Origin: Symsagittifera roscoffensis
Lineage: Eukaryota > Xenacoelomorpha > Acoela > Convolutidae
NCBI RefSeq assembly: GCF_963678635.1
Contig: NC_087068.1
Span: 38,029,649-38,093,648 of the forward strand
Direction: 5' to 3'
Length of the DNA stretch: 64,000 nt
This document shows, piece after piece, positions 1 to 11,409 of this stretch; within the stretch, counting starts at the first letter, position 1, and each line of letters opens with the position of its first letter. The translations under genes and the position numbers were made by a program. A model generated the notes under the pieces. The model was not told the origin of the DNA. It made no database searches and worked only from the letters and a program-made list of their open reading frames with translations.

Positions 1-2026
1 AAAATTATTAGTGTAGATAAAAAATTTTTTAGATCGATTTCCATTTAGAGGTTCACGACAATTTGAACTCGATTGGCAGAAAATTAATTTATTTTAAAAT
101 CGTTTCAATATTGTTTAAAATTGTTTTGTAATTGTTTGTCTTCAATTTTTTTCCAGTTTTTGAGTTTTTGATTGGTCACATCAAATGAAGACAATTGCTA
201 GGGACGGGAAAAACAAAACCATTTGCTTTGTGTCCTAAATTAAGCTCATTTCGTTTTTGAAGGTGTTTTTTTGCTTGATTTCAAGAAAACAAAATGGATT
301 TTTGCTGGTATCGATTAACCGAACAATTTTGACTAGGAGTTTTGCTTACTTCAATGAAATGGCCTTTAAAAATTTTGAATAGTCAGGTGATTTTACCTAG
401 TTCATCGAATGATAACAAATTCTTTGATAGTTTACACATAAGTACCAATGCTTAGCGCGAGTTTTTCCTTCAGCTATAACTTATAATCTCTTTTGAAGCA
501 AAATGATCTCAAAACCTGTAAAGTTAGTTTGAGTTTCATTTTTTGTTGTAAAAATCTTTAACTTAGGACTTTCTGGGTCTCTGCGTGATCTACCGTTTTC
601 CAATTGAATCCATTTTGAACAAAAAACTAATCGAAATTTGAATTTTCTATCATTTCAAAGATCGTTTAAGATTTCGATGCGAAGTTTGCACCAAAAACCC
701 TATTTGCTAAGAAGCTTCAGAAAGGAAACTTCTGATCCAGATAATTGTATGTTCTTGCTCTAACCTTAACCTCAAAGTGCCCTGTTGTTTCTGAAAACTA
801 TTTCCACAGCAGAGCTTTGTGTTAATTTTTCTTTGACAATTCAAATATATATATTTACTTTGAACGCAGATTTTTGGTTACTGCATTATCTACTTTCCTC
901 CAGCCGAAAATTTTTTGCATAAATAAATTACTAAAAAAATTTAATGGAAAAATTGTATCAATTAACCGATCACTTTCATCTCCAAATTAATTTTAAAGGA
1001 AGTCTGTTTGAAAACCCTAAGCTTTCCATAACTTCTCCAAACTCATAGAACAAAACGACAGAAACAAAAACCCGATAAAAATTGTACGATGTCTATACTT
1101 GAGAGTTTTGACTTTCGATTCTTTCTTAGACTATGATTCATAACCTGAAGACAAGGCCCATTTTTCTCAAAACTCACAAATAATTGAAACGAATTTTCTG
1201 TAATCTCAAAATTAACATATTTTTGTTTTAAGTTTATTCTACCATATACCATATCTCAATTTGAGTGTTTTGCAATACGATATGAATATCAATTAGCTAA
1301 AAATATGAATTATAGATGAAAAAATGAATCATTTGAATGAACGTTCTCTAATTCAAAGCAAGTTTAGCATCAAAAAATCTCTTTTTCTAACAGGAAACTT
1401 CTGAAGCAGATAACTGAATATTCTATTGTTTTCACTTATGTTTTAAAGTAACTTTTGGTTTACAGTTATATTATTATCAATGCGGAAAATTTAGCAAAAA
1501 GATCCAATTTTTTTCTTTTAATCGTCATTTGATACGTACTTTTCTAAAATTGATGGAAAAGGATTGAAAATTACAATTCTCAACAGGCTTCACAAATTTG
1601 TTCAGAAATACGGTACTGCATTGACGTAATCTAACACAATAAACTAAAAAAAGTTGAAGTGACTTTTGGCTTACAGTTATATTATTATTAAGGCGGAAAA
1701 TTTAGCAAAACGATCCAATTTTCTTTCTTTTAATCGTCATTTGATAAGTACTTTTCTAAAATTGATGGAAAAGGATTGAAAATTACAATTCTCAACAGGC
1801 TTCACAAATTGGTTCAGAAATACGGTACTGCATTAACGTAATCTATGACAATAAACTAAAAAACTTACGAAATGATTGCTAGTCCAAACAGTACAAAAAG
1901 TCGACTTTTTATAAAAATCATGTAACTTTTAATAAAATTTCTTAGCAAACATTTTTGACTTTTTTTGACTTAATATTTCATATTAAACAATTTTACTGCT
2001 ATTTAACACACTGATTTGCTGTAAAA
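1..2026 (+). repeat. R1 repeat, copy 1a (partial)
   Basis: The first ~780 bases match 2,033-2,815 closely (about 2.03 kb apart, direct), and 7,430-8,220 more distantly. Bases 840-1,260 match 6,690-7,110 and, inverted, about 18,000-17,750. A shorter internal direct repeat, about 190 bases long, links 1,445-1,635 with 1,660-1,850. No reading frame here resembles a protein. It looks like non-coding dispersed or duplicated DNA, very AT-rich. Confidence 0.6.
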
Positions 2027-3840
2027 AAAATATTAGTGTAGATAAAAGATTTTTTAGATCGATTTCCATTTAGAGTTTCACGACAATTTGAACTCGATTG
2101 TCAGAAAATTAGTTTATTTTAAAATCGTTTCAATATTGTTTAAAATTGTTTTGTAATTGTTTGTCTTCAACCTTTTTCCAGTTTTTGAGTTTTTGATTGG
2201 TTACATCAAATGAAGACAATTGCTAGGGACGGGAAAAACAAAACCATTTGTTTTGTGTCCTAAATTAAGCTCATTTTGTTTTTAAAGGTGTATTTTTGCT
2301 TGATTTCAAGAAAACAAAATGGATTTTTACTGGTATCAATTAACCGAACAATTTTGACTAGGAGTTTTGTTTACTTCAATGAAATGGCCTTTAAAACTTT
2401 TGAATTGTCAGGTGATTTTATCTAGTTCATCGAATGATAACAAATTCTTTGATAATTTACACATAAAGTAAATTACCAATGCTTAGCGCGAGTTTTTTTC
2501 CTTCAGCTATAACTTATTATCTCATTTGAAGCAAAATGATCTCAAAACCTGTAAAGTTAGTTGTTTGAATTCAGGTTTTTTGTAGAAAAAATTGTAACTT
2601 AGGACTTTCTGGGTCTCTGCGTGATCTACCGTTTTCCAATTGAATCCATACTGAACAAAGAATTAATCGAAAAAAGAATTTTCTATCATTTCAAAGATCG
2701 TTTAAGATTTCGATGCGAAGTTTGCACCAAAAACTCTATTTGCTAAGAAGCTTCAGAAAGGAAACTTCTGATCCAGATAACTGTATGTTCTTGCTCTAAC
2801 CTTAAATTTCAATTTTCAAGTCAGTTTCCAGTGCAGATTTAGTGTTTTGTTAACGGGAAAAGTTCAAGATCCAACAAAAAACCAAAATTTATATCTTTTT
2901 GTAATTGTAAGTGATCAAAAACAGTAAAAATTTCATTGTTTTTGATGCGTAAGCCTTAATTTATCTGCTGGAAAACGCACTACTCTATGAACTCCATCAA
3001 AGACAGTAACTTAGGAAGTTTATAAAACGAGAGCTAGACAAAACAAATCAATCAGTCGATATTTTATAATTATCGACCACTTTCGATACACAACGAAAAT
3101 GCATCACATTTTTAGCTCATATTATCTACTTTTACACCAAATTAAAAACAACGGAACCAAGCAAGCTACTATTGCAGATATTACTATAGAATAGAGATTT
3201 TTGAATCAAATTCTATTGAAATTTTCATGATAATTTGCTTTCGATTGTTGCTGATCTTTTCATCAATCAACACCCTTGAACAAAAGCATTTTTATCAAAA
3301 TTATAAAGTTTTTAAGCTTTTTTCTGGCTCACTAAAACTAGTTTGTCCTATGTGATTTTGTATGTTTTTAAAATTACCTTTTTTTAGTCGGTTTGGAGAC
3401 TACGGAGTGTGCTTTCCATCACCATGTAGAATATTATTATGACAAGAAGAATGCTTCTTTTTGATATGAAGATTCTTTTCTTTGCTGCTATTTGTATGAC
3501 AATTACAATGGGACAGTTAAAAACGCCACTGTGTTAACGATGTCTTGATTCTTGTGAGCAAGTGTTTTCTCTGCCACATACAAGACATGCATCTCTTTCA
3601 TTTCTATCCAGTGACCGAGTTATAGTTAGTAAAGAAAGAACTTCAGAACAAATGGGAGATTTCGAATATCACAAAAATTGTTGTGGGAGACTTAGTTGAA
3701 TAGCCTTAAAAAATTGAACAAAAACAACAAAATCTCGATCAATTGTTTTTAACGTGAAAAAATCGAACTGGAATTCATTCTTTTTGGTGTAGCTGAAAAA
3801 TAAATCAATCAATCTTTTCAATCAATCAATCAATCAAAAT
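2027..3840 (+). repeat. R1 repeat, copy 1b, with AATAAA/(AATC)n end
   Basis: This is a second copy of the block that begins near base 1. It runs on through a broken secreted-peptide frame and ends in a stretch shared with 8,603-8,640: GGTGTAGCTG followed by AATAAA and several AATC units. The AATAAA plus short tandem tail is what a retrotransposed 3' end or a gene 3' end would look like. I cannot tell which. Confidence 0.55.
3466..3699 (+). pseudogene. broken secreted Cys-containing peptide frame
   Basis: An ATG at 3,466 opens a frame with a hydrophobic, signal-peptide-like start (MKILFFAAICMTITMG). It then reads up to a TAA at 3,535-3,537 and continues in the same frame to a TGA at 3,697-3,699. 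After the internal stop the frame has the pattern RCLDSCEQV. The same pattern, RCLDACEQV, is present in an inverted copy near 16,500, there without that stop but with a damaged start. Two independently damaged copies sharing the Cys spacing suggest a once-coding exon. Family unknown; I infer a secreted product only from the hydrophobic start. Confidence 0.4.
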
Positions 3841-4172
3841 TTTATTTTCAGTTCTGCCACTTGAATGTAAATGATCCCTGAGTGTAAATGATCCATAAGT
3901 TTTAATGATCTTATGAGGCGATGCTGCCTGTAAATGATGCTGCCTGCCAATTACCTAGTCACTTGTAATAATTGAGAAATTCTGCGAGTTTCTCCAATTT
4001 GTTTTCCTGCATTCTCAATTAAGTCAAATTTCCCTGAGTTAATCATCTTCAAAGATCAAAACATTTTTTTTCAAATTGCAACTTTGTGTTAAAAGAAGTG
4101 ATTTGAAATTGACAATGATTTGATTTTGAGCGAATCACCAGTTAACCAAAAATAAGTTTTTGTTGTTTTTTT
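3841..4172. other. no gene seen
   Basis: AT-rich sequence after the (AATC)n tail. It contains short repeated phrases around 'aatgatcc' and 'gatgctgcctg' (3,870-3,950) but no frame or site I can support. Confidence 0.5.
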
Positions 4173-4403
4173 TTGGTGCCAAAATACCAAGTACATTTAT
4201 GTTTTCGCAAATTTTGTTGTGAAACATGCAATAAAACAACGGACAATGAGTTGGTGAATTACTGGTGTTTTTTTTATAAATTATTATCTTGCGAAGGACA
4301 GACGTCTTGCGGGATTGAAGCAGGATGCGAGTGTGTGAGCATTCTCAAAAGAGGAAAGTGGCGCAATTTCTGTGGCGTATGCTATGATGACAATGGCTTA
4401 TAA
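4173..4403 (+). CDS. cysteine-rich exon-like frame, unknown product
   Basis: The frame reads about 76 codons to TAA and carries an unusually high number of cysteines for this AT-rich DNA. They are grouped as CFRKFCCETC, then single or paired Cys, then SCGIEAGCEC and FCGVC near the end. There is no ATG in front. A possible splice acceptor ends at 4,197 (accaag before TACATT), so it could be the last exon of a secreted Cys-rich peptide gene, perhaps the continuation of the signal-peptide-like frame 700 bases upstream. No family is recognised. The Cys density is the only argument for coding. Confidence 0.3.
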   Translation: MVPKYQVHLCFRKFCCETCNKTTDNELVNYWCFFYKLLSCEGQTSCGIEAGCECVSILKRGKWRNFCGVCYDDNGL

Positions 4404-4954
4404 CTAATTGCAATGAAAATGAAATAACTGTCCAGGTATAACTGGCTTAGAGCGCTTCAACTGAATTGTTTGTTCAAACTCAGCTGCCAAAAACAAAATG
4501 ACATCCATTAGTACAAGACAATGCCAATCGCAGCAGCAACTGTCAAAAGATACTTGACTTGAAGCGGATCTAAATCAAATTCAGCTGCAATTATCAAACT
4601 ACTTTGTAATTATCGAAATTTCTACAACCAAGTTGATCAGCATTTTGACAACCATATTTTAAAAATTGAAAGTTTTCCAAAATTTTAATTAGATTAAGGC
4701 TGTCTAATTTTTTTCTTGTCGGCAATCAAAAACGGAAGTTATCATCATCCCCATCATCAAATAGTTTTACAGCGTCTCCTTATATTCGACGGTGGAGTCA
4801 TCAGTTTCTGTCATGTGTTTTTCGGTTAAGTTACTGTCAAGTTGTCAAATATCAATTTTAGTATAGTCTTCCACATTTTATTGCAAAGGCCTAAAAGCGA
4901 CCTTTTGCTTATATCGTAAGAAACTTTTTTCGCTTTTAAACTTCAATGACCCGT
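4404..4954. other. no gene seen
   Basis: AT-rich spacer with no supported frame. A phrase around 4,885 (aaggcctaaaagcgacc) resembles 19,327-19,345, just outside the opposite inverted-repeat arm. Confidence 0.5.
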
Positions 4955-5640
4955 GAGTAGTATGTATCGGATGGAAATCGGTTGGAGAGTGCAGACCCCC
5001 AGGCATTAAGATGGGCTATAGAGTATCAGGTCGGCACCCTATGTATTAACACAGGCAATAGACTTCATACATAGTAAGGTTATAGGTGTTAGAGTTTCAG
5101 ATGGTAAGATGGTAGGTTTCAAGAAATTATTTAGGTTTTAAAAATTTTTTGACCCCCATTTGACGATACAGCAATGTTCAAGTTTCCAAACGGGAATAAT
5201 AAAAATCCTAGCTATTGAAATAGACTACCGACTATCTGGTCTCCACCCTGTGTATAAACATAGGGAAAAGATTTCCCGATGTATTAAGAGAGGGAAAAAA
5301 AGTTAAGATTTCAAGGTTTGAGTGATAGTAAAAGAGTGGTAAGAAAAACGGTATTTTTTGGATTTGATAAAACTGCCAAACGATACCAAAAACCTACAAA
5401 TTACCAAAGAGGTTATTTCAAATTCCAAGAGCTATAGTCATGGGAGTAGTATATGTCGGGTAGAAGTAGGTTGGGGGGGGGGGGGTGCGGACCCCCATTT
5501 ACATAGTTAGGCTATAGAGTATCCGGTCCCACCCTATGTAATAACAAAGGGAATATATTTCCAATGTTTTAAGGTTGTAGGTTTCAGAGTTTCAGATGAT
5601 GGTATGATAGTAAGTTTCGAGAAAATTTTTGGGTTTCAAA
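4955..5640 (+). repeat. degenerate tandem repeats
   Basis: Three diverged copies of one phrase: 'agtagtatgtatcgg ... gcagacccccag ... tagagtatcaggtc ... ccctatgtatt' at about 4,955-5,130, a shorter one at 5,220-5,320, and the best preserved at 5,445-5,640. The last contains a run of 16-17 G at about 5,470-5,486. The third copy belongs to the inverted-repeat arm described next. Confidence 0.6.
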
Positions 5641-6460
5641 AAACTTTTGGCGCCCGAATTGCCGATAAAGCAATCTTTAGAAGTCCAAACGGGAATGTTA
5701 AAAACCCTATGTATCAAGATAGGCTGATTAGGCGATTTTGATTCTATTATTAAGATAGGCGATTTTGTGTCGAAATGTCTAGTTTTTTGCAAAAATCTCA
5801 GCGCGCGTTGCTTAATTGGTAAATATCATTGGTGTTTCACGTGTAGATTGTAAAATGAAAGTAATTTGTTTATGTTTTTGGTTCAAGTTAAGTCATTGAT
5901 AGAAGTTTTGAGCAAAAAATTAGATTTTTTTTATCAAAAAAATGAAAATTTTTCAAAACAAAACTTCAAAACACGATAAGATTTTAAATAATTCGACAAA
6001 ATAACTATTTTATTAGATGATGTTACTTTTTTTACAAAAGGCTCTATCTACTTGGAATTATGTTGAAACCTAACTGAAACGCACCGGAGAATCCGAACCC
6101 TCAGAAAAGTAGTCAAATATCATAACTTGATATTTGTTACGTACAAGTCATCCAATTAGACTCAGCATCTGTCCGAATTTTATCTTACTTACGCTCCATA
6201 TCTTCTTTGCAACTAATTTTCTATCCTCGAGGATATCTTTTTTGTGAACAACACCAATTCGAAAAATTACTTTTACTATTAATTTTGAAATGCTGGTGAA
6301 ACATTCCATAATTCGACTCTTCGGAACTGGATTTTTACTAAAGAGTAATCAAAACTAATTTGGAAGAGACAAATTCGAAATCATAATATGCAAATCCAAA
6401 TAAATAAAGTGAATTAGGATTTCTGAAAAAAAAACAATTTTCTGCTAATTTATCATAAAC
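5371..6460 (+). repeat. left arm of large inverted repeat, near-identical core
   Basis: This stretch is the reverse complement of 18,247-19,326 with only a handful of differences, mainly homopolymer lengths (for instance the G run near 5,480) and single substitutions. Identity falls abruptly at both ends. On the left, homology stops at CTGCCAAAC. On the right it continues into R1 sequence that is clearly diverged. A 66-codon frame on the - strand (5,592-5,792) is present in both arms with one residue changed, but it has no recognisable feature and I do not call it a gene. Confidence 0.85.
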
Positions 6461-8640
6461 ATTTGTTTTATCCAAGTTCTTATCGCAATTATCATCCTAG
6501 GTTCGTAAATGAATCAGATTTGGAAGAGTTTCCTATGTCAAACGCCAAAAACTGTATCTGTTTTTTTTACAAAACTGGTGGTTGTGTACACCTGTCTACT
6601 AATCTGAAGTGTTCTACATAATCATCAGTTCTAGTCCTCAAGGTGCCTTGTTACTTCTCAAAACTATTTCTACAGCAGATCTTTTGTGGTAGTTTTTCTT
6701 TGACAATTCAGGTACATATATATAATTTGAACGCAGATTTTTGGTTACTTAATTATCTTTTTTTTCTCCAACAGAACTATTTTTACAAAAAAAACACTAA
6801 AAAGAAAATTTAATGAAAAACTTGTATCAATTAAAAGATCATTTTCATCTTCAAATTAATTTTAAAGGAAATCTGTCTGAAAACTTTGAATTTTCCATAA
6901 TTTCTCCAAACTCATAGAACAAAATGACAGAAACAAATACCCGATAAAAGTTTTACGATGTATATACTTGAGAGTTTTGATTTTCGATTCTTTCTTAGAC
7001 TATGATTCATAACCTTGAACCAAGGCCCATTTTTCTCAAAACTCACAAATAATTGAAACTAATTTTCTGTAAACTCAAAATTAACATGTTTTTGTTTTAA
7101 ATTTAATCTACCGTAATTGTAGCAAAATTATCCCATTGTTTTCTTGAAAATCCCATTGAAACTGAAATTCTCAACAGCCCTCAGAAATTTGCTTGAAAAT
7201 TTGGCACTCTCTTAACGTATTCTTTGACAATAAATCAAGATAAATTAAGAAACTTATAAAATGATAGCTTTTCCAAACAATTCAAAATGTCGATGTTTTA
7301 TAAAAATGATGTAATTTCAATGACAATTTTTAGCTAAAGATTTTGACTCTAAAAAATTTTCATGGTAAACACTTTTACTGCAATTTACCACCAATGATTT
7401 GCTGTAGGAAATCTATCTTGATAGTTATTACTGTAGATGAAAGATTGCGGATCGGTTTCCATTGAGAGTTTCACGACAATTTGAACTCGATTGTCAGAAA
7501 ATTATTCTACTTCAAAAATATTTCAATTTTAATTAAAGTTGTTTTTATCATTGTTTGTTTGTTTTCAATCTTCTTCCAGTTTCTGAATTTTTGATTGCTT
7601 ACATCAATTGAAAACATTTGTAAGCTGAGGAAAAAACAAAATAATTTGATTTGTGTCCTAAATTAAGCTCATTTCTTTTTTATAGGGATATTTTTGCTTG
7701 CTTTCAAAAAAAAAAAACCGGCTGTTTTAGTTGGAAAACTGTATCAATTAACTGTATGCATTTGGATTTGGAGTTGTGTTTACTTCAATGAAATTAGCTA
7801 TAAAACTTTTGAATTTCTTGTAATTTTACTTAATTCATCGAATGAAAACAAACTCTTTGATAATTAGCTAACACATAAGTACCAAGGCTTAATGGGTTTT
7901 TTTATGTTAAGTTTTTCCTTAAAGTAAGATTAATAATCTAAATTGAAGAAGATGATCTCAAATACAGTAAAATTAAATTGAAATTTGTCTTTTTTGTCAA
8001 AAACACCAGTTTACGTTTTTCAGGATTTGTGTTGTATCTACCGTCTTCCTATTGAATCCATTTTGAACAAAAATTTCTCGAACTTTGAATTTTGTATCAT
8101 ATCAAAGATCGTTCATGATTCCGATGAAAAGTTTGCATCAAAAACCCCATTTGCTTAAAAGCTTCAGCAGGAAACTTCTGATCCAGATAACCGTATGTTA
8201 TTGCTTTAACCTTAGTTTTCAATTTTTGAGTGAGTTTCCAGTGCAGATTTAAGGTTTTAATAACGGAAATGTTCAAGATCCAACGAAATTATCAAAATTA
8301 TTTTCATAATTTTGTAACTGTGAGTGCTCCAAAACAGTAGAACTTTATTGTTTTTGATACATAAGCCACACTTTGTCTGCTTGAAAACGCACTACTCTAT
8401 CAAAGACTCTAACTTAGGAAGCTAATAAACTGATAGCTGATCAACACAAATCAAGCAGTCGATGTTTTTTAATTAACCTCCACTTTCGATATAAAACGAA
8501 AATGTATCCACTTATTCGCTCATGTTATCTATTTTTACAGCAAATTCAAAACAACGAAACCAAGCAAGCTACCATTGCAGATATTACTAAACTGGATTTC
8601 TTTCTATTTGGTGTAGCTGAAAAATAAATCAATCAATCTG
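6461..8640 (+). repeat. R1 repeat, copy 2 (inner, diverged part of left arm)
   Basis: Direct homologue of 1-3,840 with gaps, and inverted homologue of about 16,600-18,246. It lacks the segment corresponding to 3,185-3,775, so the secreted-peptide frame is missing. It ends with the same GGTGTAGCTG, AATAAA and AATC tail as copy 1b. No coding potential seen. Confidence 0.6.
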
Positions 8641-9115
8641 AACCGAGCCATGGACTTTTCAAAAATTGTGATATCAACAAATCAGAACCGAGCCTTACTT
8701 ATCGTAGAACTTTCAAATTTTTGATACCAACCAGTCAGAATCGAGCTTTACTCATCTTGTGAATTTCAATAATTGAAAACATTTTAGCTGTTTTCATGTC
8801 AATCAATCAGAAACAAGCTTTAACAAGCTTTTCTTATCATAGACTTTTCAAAAGTTTTAATAACAACCAGTCAGAATCGAACTTTTTTTCTTGTATTTTT
8901 TAATAGTTGTGATATCAACCAATGGTAATCAAGCCTTTTTCATAAAAGAATTCTTAGATTTTTTGTTGTCAACGAAACAGAAACAAGTTTTTCTTATCAT
9001 GGATTTTGTAAAAGTTTCGATATCAACCAAACAGAATCAAGCTTTATTCATGTTGCAAGTTCTAACGAGTTTGATATCAACCAATAAGAAATGAGCTTTT
9101 CTTCTTTTTGAAATT
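8636..9115 (+). repeat. diverged minisatellite, ~55 bp period
   Basis: About nine degenerate copies of a unit built around GATATCAACCA, then CAGAATCGAGC and a T-rich phrase. Recognisable starts are near 8,670, 8,725, 8,797, 8,863, 8,911, 8,966, 9,021 and 9,074. A 67-codon open frame through the array (8,891-9,094) is a by-product of the repeat. A smaller, inverted stretch of the same repeat lies at 16,100-16,305. Confidence 0.7.
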
Positions 9116-9479
9116 TTTATCAATTATCACAGTAATTAATAGAATGAACTAATCACAGATATTTTTTTATGATTGCTTTCGAGATTAATAGACGAGTTTT
9201 GTGTAAGGAATTTCAGAATCAATTTGATTCATTCAATGTTTTAAGATTACACTTGTCTTCATTTTTTTTATTTTATAGGGCTTTCTATTGTTTTTTAATT
9301 ACTGGGCAGTCAATTGGAGTTTTTTAAGAAAAAAAACTTTGTTCATAAGTTTGGCATTACTACTCTGTATCATGTATCGTCTACATACTTACATTGAATC
9401 ACTGGTGTTCCTGTACAACAAAAAACTAATGAGATCCTCATCAGAGTCATCACCCCCACCATTCTTGTTTTTTAAAGAT
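9116..9479. other. no gene seen
   Basis: AT-rich. The short frame at 9,288-9,485 has hydrophobic residues but no support from a homologous copy or splice sites. Confidence 0.5.
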
Positions 9480-11400
9480 TTTTAGCTTCGAAATCGGATA
9501 AATACCTATTTCAACTTTGAGAATAATTTTGATAGTGATGTTTTTCCAGCTAAAATAAAAAAAACTTCAAAGTTTTTTTTTCGAAAGTTATATCTTTTTT
9601 CAAATATTTCGTGTCAATAATTTTAACAAATTGTTTTAGTTTTCCCCTACTTAGCATCTGACATCTGACTTGTTTTGATGTAATCAATCAAAGTCTCCAA
9701 ATTGTGGGAAAACTAATGAAAACAAATCAGTGAAAAACCGAGGTTTGAAAAAATATCATAATGTTTTCCATCTAAAATTAAAATCTTGTTTCTAATAAAG
9801 TCCAAATAGAAGAGTTTTTACCCTAAATTGAATGAAACTAGCAGAACAACTATAAAGTATTATTTAGAACAATACTGGGAAATTTACTGATATTCGCTTC
9901 AGGTATTCAGTCAATGTTGATTAGAATGTTTGTTTTGGCAGACTGTTTTTCAAAGATCCAAGTTTCTTGCTCTAAATGTACACTTCAGTCAGAAAAACTA
10001 AAAATAAAAATGAATCAAGAAAATTTCAACATACAAACATACAAGTCATCGCAAAGCATTACTGGGCCTTACAATTATCAACAAATTTGAAGTCTTCTAA
10101 AATATGGTACAGTTCTTTGAATACATTCAAAGTATAATTGAATTAGGCAACTTGATTCAACCCTTCATTTCCTTTGCAGTGAAGACTTGAATCTGAATGT
10201 AGGGTGGTTTGTTCGCACTGTAATTTTTGATTGTGACGCACTCACTTCTTTGGAAAAATGTAATAGATATTTGATTTTAACAGGAACATCTCTTAGCCAA
10301 ATTCTGCAGAGATTAGATAAAAATATTTACATATATCAAGAAATTGACTGGCTTTACATACTGTTCGAACACATATTTATTTCAAATGATCTTGTATCAA
10401 GCGGAACAGTAATCAATCGGCTTAGTCGAGCAGTTTAACATAACTTACGACGCAACAGAGCGAAAAAAAAACACCTATCCCTGCAAAGAAACGACTAATT
10501 CGGAAAAAATTCAGGAGACATTTTCTAAGTTCTAATAAAAAACTTGCTTTTTTCTGGATAAAATTTGAAAACTCAAAATACATATCTGATTGGTTCAAGT
10601 TTATTGATTGTTTTATTGATTTTCATGGTTCTGTTCATAGTGATTATGTAAGCTTTTTGACAAAATACTCAACTGTCTTCAAATAATCTTCCTCAAGTAG
10701 TTTGCCATGATAAGTCTATAAAAAACAGCTTTGGTACAGAAAACTTTTAGTCAAATGAAGACAAAATCCATTTTGCAATCAAAAAGAAAGTTTTGATAAG
10801 GGTGTAAAAATTCAAAAAGATGTGTAACAAAAACTGAATTAATTTTCGTGTTCGTTGTCACTTTCTTCTTTATGTGCCAAACCAATTTTTTTTCATCATA
10901 GATATATAATCCTGTTGAATTTCTATGTTTTTCCTTGTACCTTCTATCACGAATGGTTTCAAATTTTTGCAAGACATGCGGGGAAATTTTTACGGGAATG
11001 GAACACTGCTTCGGATCTCTATTGAAGATGACAAATTCAGTCATTTCCTCGAAAAAAGTCATTTGTAGTAAATGATCTCTTGAAAGAAAGTGAAAACTGT
11101 TTCCGTATCACAAATTCACATTTTCATCAAACTAGTTTTTATTTGAATCAACTGAGAAGCTGTTTTTGTTTCAAAGGTGACTTAGACTAACTATTTTTTT
11201 TTTAGATTTTCAGATTTTTTTGCTCTCGAGTTCTCTCCAGTCTGAAAAAAGTTTGATATTTTGCTCACCAGACAGAAAATTTTTTTCTACAACTGAGAAT
11301 CTAGAGACTTTTGGTATCAGTCTCAAACTGTATGCAGTAATTTGCCAGTTCTATTAGGATTGGCTTGAATTTTCGGGATATATTTCCGTTTCTTCTACTT
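9480..11400 (+). repeat. old tandem duplication, copy 1
   Basis: Matches 11,410-13,900 in order. Matched phrases include 'cttagcatctgac' (about 9,652 and 11,628), 'catcacaaagcat.actgggcc' (10,050 and 11,910), 'tgttcgca.tgta' (10,210 and 12,072) and 'aacatctc.tagccaa.ttctgcag' (10,286 and 12,868). By eye the copies agree at roughly three positions in four. A - strand frame at 10,751-11,062 (103 codons) has a frameshifted, stop-containing partner near 13,370-13,480. I recognise no domain in it, and its decay in the second copy argues against a maintained gene. Confidence 0.65.
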
Positions 11401-11409
11401 TTTTTTTCA

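Noticed and set aside
5592-5792. 66-codon frame conserved between the inverted-repeat arms
   Set aside because: The whole arm is near-identical, so conservation is not evidence of coding. It has no motif.
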